From an uncultured Rhizobiaceae group bacterium (lineage in GTDB: Bacteria; Pseudomonadota; Alphaproteobacteria; Rhizobiales; Rhizobiaceae), in contig CANMVS010000007.1 in NCBI GenBank assembly GCA_947501445.1, positions 124,001-188,000 on the forward strand: a DNA stretch of 64,000 nt, read 5' to 3'. Each line of letters begins with the position of its first letter. Position 1 is the stretch's first letter. Under the pieces are notes generated by a model, which was given only the letters and a program-made list of their open reading frames with translations, searched no databases and was not told the origin of the DNA. A program made the translations under genes and the position numbers. This document shows positions 53,083 through 61,348 of this stretch, one piece after another.

Positions 53083-53984
53083 GGTGTGTTGACCTGCTCT
53101 GAAGCTGGAATAACGCCATAGGTGACACCATGCTGGCTTAACCAGCGGCGGTATACAATGGATGTCTTGTCCGCTCGAATGGGCGTTTCTGCCCGCGGCT
53201 CCAGGGGCAACCGCTTGGGAAACTGATTTTCAAGGATTGGCTTGTCCTGTCCAAATATATGGAGTTGGAAATTGCGGATGAAGTCATCTGTGTTGACGTC
53301 ATCCAATATGCTCAACATCATGTGGCCGCGAAGCGTTTCATGCCCGGTGGGCTGGCAGAAAATGGCAATGACATCGAGGCGTTTTTCATCAAGAGGGCTC
53401 GATTTGTAAAGGACTGAACAAGTCGGGTGGGGAACCCGATAGGTGTATTCGACATCCGCGCCCGACGTGGATACGGTCGAAGCCATCGGTTGATAGAACA
53501 GACATTCAGTTGCCAGAATTTCCCTGCCGTCCTGCGAAACGGCAACATTGTATTCCTTGACTTCCGTGTGCGGCTCCTGGCCCAGGATGCCGGTGTGGAC
53601 AAAGGGAAAATGGCCCATATCAAGAAAGTTTTCTACGGCGCGTTGAGCCGAAACCTGAACGCCGATTGTTCCGGCGGCAACGTTTCTGCGGTCCGCTTCG
53701 CCATATTCCGGAATGGGGAAGATGTCCCCGTCAGGAGTGCCGATTGTCGCCCAGATATATCCATAACGCGCGATCACAGGCAAAGCCGTCGAAGGGTCAG
53801 AGCCGGGCTGTTGCGACCCGGTGCACCGCCAGGCCGTCAGCGTTCCGGCCGTGTCTTTGGCATAGGCAATGGGTTCGCCGAACAACCGCGTCCTGTGGAC
53901 CCTGCCGACGGCGGTCTCCTCTACAGAGGCCAGCGGGTACCACTGATTTGCCATGAAAGTGTCCGGCGCTTGATCAATGGTCAT
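53079..53984 (-). CDS. Rieske-type oxygenase catalytic subunit lacking the Rieske cluster (NdmC-like N-demethylase)
   Basis: A 301-residue protein. The N-terminal segments flanking a Rieske domain are present (WYPLASVEET, PIAYAKDTAGTLTAW, then ALPVIARYGYIWA). About 40 residues between them are gone, including both CxH and CxxH motifs; only Cys54 remains. The mononuclear-iron site is intact: NFLDMGHFPFVH with N119, D122, H125 and H130, plus D247 in GQDKPILENQ as third ligand. NdmC, which N7-demethylates 7-methylxanthine, has the same truncation and borrows the Rieske centre of NdmD. With NdmD- and NdmE-like genes directly downstream, an N-demethylase of a methylated purine is the best call. 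The actual substrate is unproven. Confidence 0.88.
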   Translation of the reverse strand: MTIDQAPDTFMANQWYPLASVEETAVGRVHRTRLFGEPIAYAKDTAGTLTAWRCTGSQQPGSDPSTALPVIARYGYIWATIGTPDGDIFPIPEYGEADRRNVAAGTIGVQVSAQRAVENFLDMGHFPFVHTGILGQEPHTEVKEYNVAVSQDGREILATECLFYQPMASTVSTSGADVEYTYRVPHPTCSVLYKSSPLDEKRLDVIAIFCQPTGHETLRGHMMLSILDDVNTDDFIRNFQLHIFGQDKPILENQFPKRLPLEPRAETPIRADKTSIVYRRWLSQHGVTYGVIPASEQVNTP

Positions 53985-54028
53985 GACGTTGTTGTTCCGG
54001 TTGGGTTCGATGGGTGCATTATAGATTG

Positions 54029-54054
54029 CATAGCAAAATAATTCAAATGCTATG
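54029..54054. promoter_or_regulatory. Inverted repeat in the divergent promoter of the demethylase operon
   Basis: CATAGCA (54029-54035) and TGCTATG (54048-54054) are perfect arms with a 12-base spacer; outward symmetry continues with ATTG/CAAT apart from one inserted base. It lies between the NdmC-like gene and the FCD-type GntR gene, a good position for control of both. Confidence 0.6.
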
Positions 54055-54130
54055 TCAATATGTGTTTTTGCTTGACAATTGACGAGTGCAATAGCAGTCT
54101 TGTTGGAGCCTTGAACCGAAAGAAAACCAT

Positions 54131-54829
54131 ATGTCCGACCTGCCCAGATGGATCGCGGATGCAGTGACTGGCGCTATTTTGGCGCAAGCATTGCCGCCGG
54201 GTACAAAACTGGGAGAACGGGAACTGGCGCAGGCCTGCGGCACAAGTCGTGCGGTGGTCAAGCAGGCAATGCTCATATTGGGTGAAACCGGTCTTGTTGA
54301 AACACGCAAGAACCGTGGTGCCAGCGTTGCCAGGCTAACCACCCAGGAGGCCTATGATCTGTTCGAGGCGTTGACGGTTTTGGAACAGGGCGTTGCAGTC
54401 CAGCTCATGCAGCGCATGGCGCCCGCAGAGTGGGACGTGCTGCAGGAACACGTTGATCTGGTTCAAACCCACATGGATGAAAACAACAATGATGCCGCGG
54501 ATCGTCAGGGGCCGCAGTTCCATACCCATTTTATCTCGTTGCTGGGCAGTAAAGCCGTTTCAGCACTGCACCAGCAACTCGTCCGCAGGTCGACACTGCT
54601 GCGGATGCTTTATGTCAATCGGCGGTACCACAGGTGCCGATTGAATGATGACCATCAGGTGCTGATTGATCTGTTGAGGGCAAAGGAAGCTGATGCGGTA
54701 TTCAGACACATTGAAGATCATTACCGCTCAATTGTGCGTGGCTTTGACATGGACAGGCCATTGAGCACGGATTGTGACCTTGCTGCGGCACTGGCGCCAT
54801 GGCTGGGATCGAAGCTTGTCAGCAATTGA
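54131..54829 (+). CDS. GntR-family regulator (FCD type)
   Basis: A 232-residue protein with a GntR winged helix (LPPGTKLGERELAQACGTSR through TRKNRGASVARL) and an FCD effector domain of alpha helices. The metal-ligand-like residues FHTHF and HIEDHY are present. It is divergent from the demethylase operon and 27 bases upstream of the second BMP importer. It probably controls both in response to a purine. The ribosome site is weak. Confidence 0.88.
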   Translation: MSDLPRWIADAVTGAILAQALPPGTKLGERELAQACGTSRAVVKQAMLILGETGLVETRKNRGASVARLTTQEAYDLFEALTVLEQGVAVQLMQRMAPAEWDVLQEHVDLVQTHMDENNNDAADRQGPQFHTHFISLLGSKAVSALHQQLVRRSTLLRMLYVNRRYHRCRLNDDHQVLIDLLRAKEADAVFRHIEDHYRSIVRGFDMDRPLSTDCDLAAALAPWLGSKLVSN

Positions 54830-54856
54830 AATAACATAAAACGCAAGGGGAGAATC

Positions 54857-55939
54857 ATGAAACAATCACGCAGAACATTTATGCAGGGCTCCGCAGCTGC
54901 GGTCGCGGCGCTTGGCTTTCCGAATATCGTGCGAGCCGCTGATGTCATCAAAATTGGCCAGGTAAATGCATCTCCTGCCGCCGAAATCGGCTGGTCAAAA
55001 CAGCATGCTCTGGGCATTGATGCGATCAAGGCCAAATATGGCGACCGGGTTGAAGTGACTGTTGTTGACAGTATTTTTGTTCCCCAGGACGCCGAACGTG
55101 TTTTCCGTGAGCTGGCAGCCAAAGGCCACAAGCTGATATTTGGCACCAGTTTTTCGCTTGGTACTCCCATGCAGAAGGTTGCGCCACGCTTTCCCGATGT
55201 GGCATTCGAGCATTGTTCGGGGATTGTACACCTCAAAAATCTGGGCACTTTCGAGGCCAAATACTACGAAGGCATGTATGTCGCAGGTGTTGCTGCCGGA
55301 CATATGTCGAAAACCGGCAGGCTTGGATTTGTCGGTGGTTTCCCAATTCCGGATATTGTCGGCCCTGCCAATGCATTTTTATTGGGTGCGCAATCTGTTC
55401 GCTCGGATGCCACCTGTGACGTAGTGTTTTTGAATTCCTGGTTCGACCCGGCCAAGGAAAAGGAGGCAGCGCTTGCCCTTCTTGCGCAGGGTGCGGACGT
55501 TCTTGTGGGCATGACGGACACGGGTGTATGTGTTCAGACTGCACAGGAAAAGGGTGTATTATCGGTCGGCTATGCCAGCGATCTGCGGACATTTGGACCT
55601 GACAGCCAACTCACATCTGTCGTTCTGGATTGGTCGAGTGACTACCTGGATGCAGCCAGCGGTGTGGTCGACGGTGATTGGACCAGCACGGTGCGTTGGA
55701 GCGGGTTTAAAAAGGGCGTTGTCAAAATGGCGCCGTACAATGACGTGATCCCGGCGGATGTTCGCGACAAATTGACGAAGCTTGAAGCCGATATCGCCTC
55801 CGGTGCGACGCATCCCTATGCTGGAGAAATCAAGGATGCTGATGGCAATATACGGGTTGCCGCTGGTTCTGTTCTGCCGGATGCGGATATCCGGTCATTC
55901 AATTGGCTGGTCGCCGGCATGAACGGTAGCCTTGGTTGA
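54857..55939 (+). CDS. BMP-family ABC substrate-binding protein, importer 2
   Basis: A 360-residue receptor with a twin-arginine-like signal (QSRRTFMQGSAAAVAALGF, cleavage near VRAAD). Typical BMP blocks are IKIGQVNASPAAEIGW and RLGFVGGFPIPDIVGPANAF. It likely binds a nucleoside or nucleobase. GGGGAG precedes the ATG. Its adjacency to the demethylase operon makes a methylated purine nucleoside the preferred ligand by context. Confidence 0.9.
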   Translation: MKQSRRTFMQGSAAAVAALGFPNIVRAADVIKIGQVNASPAAEIGWSKQHALGIDAIKAKYGDRVEVTVVDSIFVPQDAERVFRELAAKGHKLIFGTSFSLGTPMQKVAPRFPDVAFEHCSGIVHLKNLGTFEAKYYEGMYVAGVAAGHMSKTGRLGFVGGFPIPDIVGPANAFLLGAQSVRSDATCDVVFLNSWFDPAKEKEAALALLAQGADVLVGMTDTGVCVQTAQEKGVLSVGYASDLRTFGPDSQLTSVVLDWSSDYLDAASGVVDGDWTSTVRWSGFKKGVVKMAPYNDVIPADVRDKLTKLEADIASGATHPYAGEIKDADGNIRVAAGSVLPDADIRSFNWLVAGMNGSLG

Positions 55940-55985
55940 TTGTTGCTGTGGGCATTATTGCGGTCCTGGTTGAAGTATTTGTAAC

Positions 55986-57536
55986 ATGCAGGCCATGACC
56001 AGAAGGCTCGAGCTCACCAATATCACCAAACGATATCCGGGTGTGATTGCAAATGATGCAATCACACTTGGTGTCTCAGCGGGTGAGATCCATGCCATTC
56101 TCGGTGAGAATGGCGCCGGAAAATCCACGTTGATGAAAATCATCTATGGTGCTGTTGCAGCAGATGACGGTGAAATACGCTTTGAAGGTAAACCTTTGGG
56201 CGTGCACAGTCCCGGTCATTCCAGACATCTGGGCATTGAGATGGTCTATCAGCACTTTTCCCTGTTCGAGACCGTTTCGGTTGCTCAAAACATTGCTCTT
56301 TGTCAGGACGGTCGTCTGGAATTGACGGCGCTGGGTGACCGTATCAGGCAAACGGCTGAACGTTACGGTCTTGTGGTCGATCCGGATAAAATCGTCTTTG
56401 ATCTGTCGGTTGGAGAGCGCCAGCAGGTGGAAATCCTGCGATGTCTCTTGCAAAAACCCAAATTGCTGATCCTTGACGAGCCGACATCAGTGCTGGCTCC
56501 GCAGGCAATTGATCAACTCTTTGAGGTGTTGCGGGCGCTCGCCAAAGACGGATGCAGCATTTTATACATCAGTCACAAGCTCGATGAGGTGCGGGCGTTG
56601 TGTGACAGTGCGACGGTGCTGCGAAACGGCAAAGTCACAGGCGATGTTGATCCACGCCAGGCGACAAGCCATGAACTGGCGGTCATGATGGTTGGTTCTG
56701 ATCTGCCGATGACCAAAATGCCGAAAACCACAGTGAGCGCTGAGCCGGTCCTGAGGGTAAAAAACCTTTCTGCCGAACCTTTTGGCGAAAAAGGGCGCAA
56801 ATTGTCAGATATCACCCTTGATGTTCATGCGGGTGAAGTGGTCGGCATTGCCGGGGTGTCCGGAAATGGCCAATCGGAGCTTGCCGTCTGCCTGAGCGGG
56901 GAAGCGCTCGATCCCAATTCTCTTATTCAGCTCGACGGTGCCGATATCGGCCATTTGCCGCCAGATCGTCGCCGTAAAATGGGGCTAGCCTATGTGCCTG
57001 AAGAGCGGCTTGGGCGTGGTGCGGTACCAACACATTCGCTGATGCAGAACGCCATTCTTACCGGCTATGTTCGTGGTCTGGCGCATATGGGCCTGGTGAA
57101 AAAGGCCAGGGCAAGGGCATTTGCCAACGCCACCATTGACCGCTACTCGGTTAAAACCAACGGCGCCGGCGCACAGGCCAACAGTCTGTCGGGTGGCAAT
57201 CTGCAAAAATACATTCTTGGCCGGGAACTGTCGCTTGAACCACGTCTGTTGATTGCCGCCCAGCCGACCTGGGGGGTGGATGTCGGGGCCGCCTCCTTTG
57301 TCAGGCAAAAGATTGTTGATCTCAGCCGAAACGGTGCCGCTGTGCTGATCATTTCTGAAGAGCTGGATGAGCTTCTGGAGATTTGTGATCGCATTCATGT
57401 GCTTTCAAACGGAAGATTGAGCGCGGCGATACCGCGCGGTGAGGCGACGCGGGAAAAGCTTGGTCTAAACATAGGTGGCGCCACACTTCATCTGCCTGGA
57501 TCCGGTGAGGAGCCGAGCGATGCAGCTGCGCATTGA
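55986..57536 (+). CDS. Nucleoside-type ABC ATPase with two nucleotide-binding domains, importer 2
   Basis: A 516-residue double ATPase. The first half has Walker A GENGAGKSTLMK and Walker B LILDEPTSVLAP. The second half has the degenerate GVSGNGQSEL and the signature LSGGNLQKYILGREL. ATG 55986 or 55995 may be the start. It overlaps the next permease gene by 17 bases. Confidence 0.92.
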   Translation: MQAMTRRLELTNITKRYPGVIANDAITLGVSAGEIHAILGENGAGKSTLMKIIYGAVAADDGEIRFEGKPLGVHSPGHSRHLGIEMVYQHFSLFETVSVAQNIALCQDGRLELTALGDRIRQTAERYGLVVDPDKIVFDLSVGERQQVEILRCLLQKPKLLILDEPTSVLAPQAIDQLFEVLRALAKDGCSILYISHKLDEVRALCDSATVLRNGKVTGDVDPRQATSHELAVMMVGSDLPMTKMPKTTVSAEPVLRVKNLSAEPFGEKGRKLSDITLDVHAGEVVGIAGVSGNGQSELAVCLSGEALDPNSLIQLDGADIGHLPPDRRRKMGLAYVPEERLGRGAVPTHSLMQNAILTGYVRGLAHMGLVKKARARAFANATIDRYSVKTNGAGAQANSLSGGNLQKYILGRELSLEPRLLIAAQPTWGVDVGAASFVRQKIVDLSRNGAAVLIISEELDELLEICDRIHVLSNGRLSAAIPRGEATREKLGLNIGGATLHLPGSGEEPSDAAAH

Positions 57537-58587
57537 GCCACGAGTTACAACGTCGATTGTGATTCAGGGACTGGCCCCAATCATCGCCGTAACCATGACG
57601 CTGGTGCTCGGCGGGATTCTTTTTGCGGCCATGGGATATCCGCCGCTGGAGACATTGTGGGCTTTTTTTATTGAACCGATTTCGACCATCTATGGAGCGA
57701 GTGAACTGCTGGTTAAGGCGGTTCCGCTGGTTATTATCGCTACCGGCCTTGCGATCGGGTTCAGAGCAAACATCTGGAACATTGGCGCGGAAGGTCAATT
57801 GACCATAGGCGCCATCGCTGCCACCGGTATAGGGCTCTATTTTCCCGACCAGCAGGCCGTGTATCTCTTGGCCCTGATGTTTCTGGCCGGTTGTCTTGGC
57901 GGATTGTTCTGGGCCGGGATAGCGGCTTACCTGCGTGCGCGATTTCATACCAGCGAAATCCTCGTAACACTGATGCTGACCTATATTGCCGCGCTGATTT
58001 TGTCGTGGCTGGTGCGCGGGCCCTGGCGTGATCCGGCGGGTTTCAATTTTCCGCAGACCGCTCTGCTTCCCCCGGCAGGATTGATTGACCCGATCGACTT
58101 TGCCTACCGGGTAACCGGGTCTGTTTATTTCGCAATCTTTGCTTTGATCGCGATGTGGTTTTTTGTGGCACGCAGTTTTCAGGGTTACAAATTGGCAGTT
58201 GGTGGTGCCGCGCCACGTGCTGCGCGCTACGCGGGTTTCAGCGAAAAAAGCGCCATATGGATTGGGCTGTTAACCGGCGGGGCAGCAGCGGGCATTGCCG
58301 GGTTTTTTGAAGTTGCCGGGCCGCTTGGACAGCTCTCGCCAATTATCTCGCCAGGCTATGGGTTCGCTGCAATCATCGTTGCATTTATCGGTCGCCTCCA
58401 TCCGGTTGGAATTTTACTGGGTGGACTGTTTCTGGCGCTTATCTATCTGGGCGGTGAAAGTGTTCAGCTTGGATATGGAATTCCAGCCCCCATTACCCGT
58501 GTCTTCCAGGGGCTTTTGCTGTTCTTTCTGCTGGCCAGTGAATTCGCAGTCTCCCATCGCATCGTTCGTGTGAAGGAGGCCCATTGA
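57520..58587 (+). CDS. Nucleoside-type ABC permease, importer 2, first subunit
   Basis: A 355-residue membrane protein with the core FRANIWNIGAEGQLTIGAIA. It starts at ATG 57520 with GAGGAG upstream, inside the end of the ATPase gene. It is the partner of the next permease. Confidence 0.92.
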   Translation: MQLRIEPRVTTSIVIQGLAPIIAVTMTLVLGGILFAAMGYPPLETLWAFFIEPISTIYGASELLVKAVPLVIIATGLAIGFRANIWNIGAEGQLTIGAIAATGIGLYFPDQQAVYLLALMFLAGCLGGLFWAGIAAYLRARFHTSEILVTLMLTYIAALILSWLVRGPWRDPAGFNFPQTALLPPAGLIDPIDFAYRVTGSVYFAIFALIAMWFFVARSFQGYKLAVGGAAPRAARYAGFSEKSAIWIGLLTGGAAAGIAGFFEVAGPLGQLSPIISPGYGFAAIIVAFIGRLHPVGILLGGLFLALIYLGGESVQLGYGIPAPITRVFQGLLLFFLLASEFAVSHRIVRVKEAH

Positions 58588-59508
58588 GTGGATCTGTTCA
58601 TTGCCATATTCACCGGGACAATGATTGCAGCGACACCCTTGCTGTTTGCAGCGCTGGGTGAGTTGATTGTCGAAAAATCGGGTGTCTTGAACCTTGGTAT
58701 TGAAGGCATGATGCTGATTGGTGCAGCCATCGCCTTTTGGCTGTCGTTCAATGGGTATTCACTGGGTATTGCTTTTATCGGCGGCGCGCTGGCCGGAATG
58801 ATAACAGCCGGTATTTTTGCCGTCGTGGCCCTTAGTCTGCTTGCAAATCAATATGCGGCAGGTCTTGCCCTTGCGATTTTCGGCTCCGGTGTTTCAGCCA
58901 TGATTGGCACCGGATTTGGCAGCACACCCGTTGAAACATTGCGCCCAATTGACATTCCGGTTCTGTCGGACATCTGGCTATTGGGCCCGCTTCTGTTTAA
59001 ATTCGATGTGCTGGTCTATCTGGCCATTGCGCTGGTGCCAGCAACCGCCTGGTGGCTGAACCATACGAAATCCGGCCTTGTATTGCGCACCGTTGGTGAA
59101 TCACCGCAAACAGCCCATGCCATTGGATATAACGCCATTCGCATTCGCTATGCAGCGGTTCTTTACGGAGGGGCGATGGCCGGACTGGCGGGTGCCTATA
59201 TGTCAGTTGCCTATACCGCAATCTGGGTAGAGGGCATGACAGCCGGGCGAGGGTGGATCGCACTGTCGCTGGTTGTCTTTGCCTCATGGCGACCATATAG
59301 GGTTCTGGCTGGCGCCATCCTTTTTGGCGGCATGACCATCCTTCAGTTACACGGGCAAATTCTCGGTCTGCCACTTCCATCGGAAGTTCTGTCGGCTGCG
59401 CCCTATATCGCCGCGATTGTAGTGCTGGTGATGATATCGCAGAACCGTTCCCGCATGCGACTGGATGTGCCCGCGTCGCTGGCAAAACCATTCAGAGCTG
59501 ATGGTTAG
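58588..59508 (+). CDS. Nucleoside-type ABC permease, importer 2, second subunit
   Basis: A 306-residue membrane protein with the core EKSGVLNLGIEGMMLIGAAI. It starts at GTG 58588 directly after the previous stop. It completes importer 2. Confidence 0.92.
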   Translation: MDLFIAIFTGTMIAATPLLFAALGELIVEKSGVLNLGIEGMMLIGAAIAFWLSFNGYSLGIAFIGGALAGMITAGIFAVVALSLLANQYAAGLALAIFGSGVSAMIGTGFGSTPVETLRPIDIPVLSDIWLLGPLLFKFDVLVYLAIALVPATAWWLNHTKSGLVLRTVGESPQTAHAIGYNAIRIRYAAVLYGGAMAGLAGAYMSVAYTAIWVEGMTAGRGWIALSLVVFASWRPYRVLAGAILFGGMTILQLHGQILGLPLPSEVLSAAPYIAAIVVLVMISQNRSRMRLDVPASLAKPFRADG

Positions 59509-59757
59509 AACATCCGCAATATGAAATGTGCTGACTTCTGGCACCTGTGGCGAAACCGGCGTTACTGATCACGCCGGATACCACCGCCAGTATTTGCCTC
59601 CATTATCGTCCAGTCCATGGGTGTTCCTCTTTCATATGATCGAATGGAGCGTTCGGGATTGCCGGTGCAGATTGAGTGCTTCGGGTCCATTCCATCCAGT
59701 TCGCCAATTTGCATGATCCACAGGCGGTGGAACAAGTGTTTTACATTTCCAGGATAT

Positions 59758-59767
59758 TTGTATACAA
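59758..59767. promoter_or_regulatory. Palindrome upstream of an FCD-type GntR gene (operator candidate)
   Basis: TTGTATACAA is a perfect 10-base palindrome 25 bases before the start of the regulator and matches the TNGTNNNACNA pattern of FadR-subfamily sites. The rest of the 284-base gap (59509-59792) shows nothing else recognisable. Confidence 0.55.
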
Positions 59768-59792
59768 GTATGCACTGATAAGAATTTGAGGA

Positions 59793-60530
59793 ATGAAATT
59801 GGTCGAAGTTGTTGAAATATCAGCCAGCGAACGGGCCTATCGTGAACTGCGCCGCAAGATTGTTTCGCTTGATCTGGCGCCCAATCAGGCCATCGCCGAG
59901 CTTCAACTCGCAGAACTGTTGGGAATGAGCCGTACCCCCGTTCGCGAAGCATTGACCCGACTGGCAAGTGAAGGATTGGTGGATTTTCGATCCAGAGCGG
60001 GCACCATCGTTGCGCCAATCCGCTTGGAGGCGGTCAAATCAGCCCATTATGTTCGCGAAAAGCTGGAATTGGCAGTCGTACGCGACGCGACTCACAGCAG
60101 CAAATCAGCCAAGGCCGTTTTTAAAATCAGGCAGTGCATCGAGGTGCAGCGGTTTGCGATCTCACAGGAGGACTATGCGATGTTCTTCGTCTCCGATGAG
60201 GAAATGCACCAGCAATATTGTGAGATGATTGGAATGAACTCGGTCTGGTCTGTCATCGCCGATGCAAAGAAACATATGGACCGTGTTCGCATGTTATCAC
60301 TGCAGACGACTGAAGTAACCGATCTTGATCTGCTGTTGAGCGATCATACCCAAATTATTGAAGCCGTCATCCAGGGTGATGAACAGGGCGCCGTCGATTG
60401 CATGCAAAACCACCTCAAGCGGGTCATTCTGGACCTCAGCATGCTTGTTGATCACAACAGGGGCTATTTTGATCTTGAGCCGGTGGGCAGTGGCGATGGA
60501 ACCGGCGGTGTTATCGGGAGGCAAAGCTGA
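59793..60530 (+). CDS. GntR-family regulator (FCD type)
   Basis: A 245-residue protein with a winged helix (AIAELQLAELLGMSRTPVRE through FRSRAGTIVAPI) and an FCD domain (EEMHQQYCEMIG, LLSDHTQIIEAVIQGD). GAGGA precedes the ATG. Its stop overlaps the start of an SDR gene by one base, so it is cotranscribed with the sugar genes that follow and probably controls them. Confidence 0.9.
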   Translation: MKLVEVVEISASERAYRELRRKIVSLDLAPNQAIAELQLAELLGMSRTPVREALTRLASEGLVDFRSRAGTIVAPIRLEAVKSAHYVREKLELAVVRDATHSSKSAKAVFKIRQCIEVQRFAISQEDYAMFFVSDEEMHQQYCEMIGMNSVWSVIADAKKHMDRVRMLSLQTTEVTDLDLLLSDHTQIIEAVIQGDEQGAVDCMQNHLKRVILDLSMLVDHNRGYFDLEPVGSGDGTGGVIGRQS

Positions 60531-61318
60531 TGGACCTTCAGGGCAAAGTTGCGATTGTCACGGGTGGCTCAAAAGGCATGGGCTTTGGCATTGCCAGACG
60601 ATTTTGCAAACAGGGCGCGCAGGTTGTCATCTGTGCAAATGATGCTGACAGCCTTTCTGCCGCCGCCGCTGAAATCATGGCGGGCGAGAACCTGATCTGT
60701 TTCGAGGGCGATGTCTCTCAATCGACAGATATGGATAAATTGACAGCGACAGCGGTGGATGCCTTCGGTGGTGTGGACATTCTTGTAAACTCCGCTGGAA
60801 TTCAGCGCTACGGAACGGTGGTCGATACCCCTGAAGAGACATGGGACGAGGTTCTTAATGTCAATCTGAAAGGCGTTTTCCTTTCGTCCAAATTTGCCAT
60901 TCCGGAAATGCAAAAACGTGGCGGCGGTGCAATCATCAATATTGCATCGGTTCAGGCCTATGCCTCGCAGAGCAATGTCGCCGCCTATACGGCCACCAAG
61001 GGCGCGATTGTTGCCATGACAAGAGCCATGGCGCTTGATCATGCGGAGCAAAAAATTCGTGTCAACGCCATTTGTCCCGCTTCCATCGATACGCCGATGC
61101 TGCATTGGGCTGCTGACCTGTGGAAGGGCGACGGCACTGCGCAGGAAACACTTGAGGCCTGGGGGCAGGCGCATCCGGTTGGCCGGGTTGGAACGATTGA
61201 AGAAGTGGCGGCGCTGGCCAATTTTCTTGCCAGTGACCTGTGCCCATTCATGACCGGTGCAGATTTGAAACTGGATGGTGGCGTGTTGTCAAAGCTTGGC
61301 CTCATTTTGCCGGATTGA
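60530..61318 (+). CDS. Short-chain dehydrogenase/reductase
   Basis: A 262-residue classical SDR with cofactor motif TGGSKGMGFG, NSAG, and the catalytic Ser-Tyr-Lys (IASVQAYASQSNVAAYTATK). It ends FMTGADLKLDGGVLS, as usual. It likely oxidises a sugar or polyol with NAD(P). It lies before an AGE-family isomerase and a ribose-type importer. Confidence 0.92.
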   Translation: MDLQGKVAIVTGGSKGMGFGIARRFCKQGAQVVICANDADSLSAAAAEIMAGENLICFEGDVSQSTDMDKLTATAVDAFGGVDILVNSAGIQRYGTVVDTPEETWDEVLNVNLKGVFLSSKFAIPEMQKRGGGAIINIASVQAYASQSNVAAYTATKGAIVAMTRAMALDHAEQKIRVNAICPASIDTPMLHWAADLWKGDGTAQETLEAWGQAHPVGRVGTIEEVAALANFLASDLCPFMTGADLKLDGGVLSKLGLILPD

Positions 61319-61348
61319 GCGCACGAAACAATCGTAAGGGATATATGG

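Noticed and set aside
53770-53860. Possible frameshift or sequencing error as the cause of the missing Rieske motif in the NdmC-like protein
   Set aside because: The frame is continuous and both flanks align in the same frame. The spacing between flanks is about 14 residues instead of about 58, so the segment is deleted rather than shifted, as in known NdmC.
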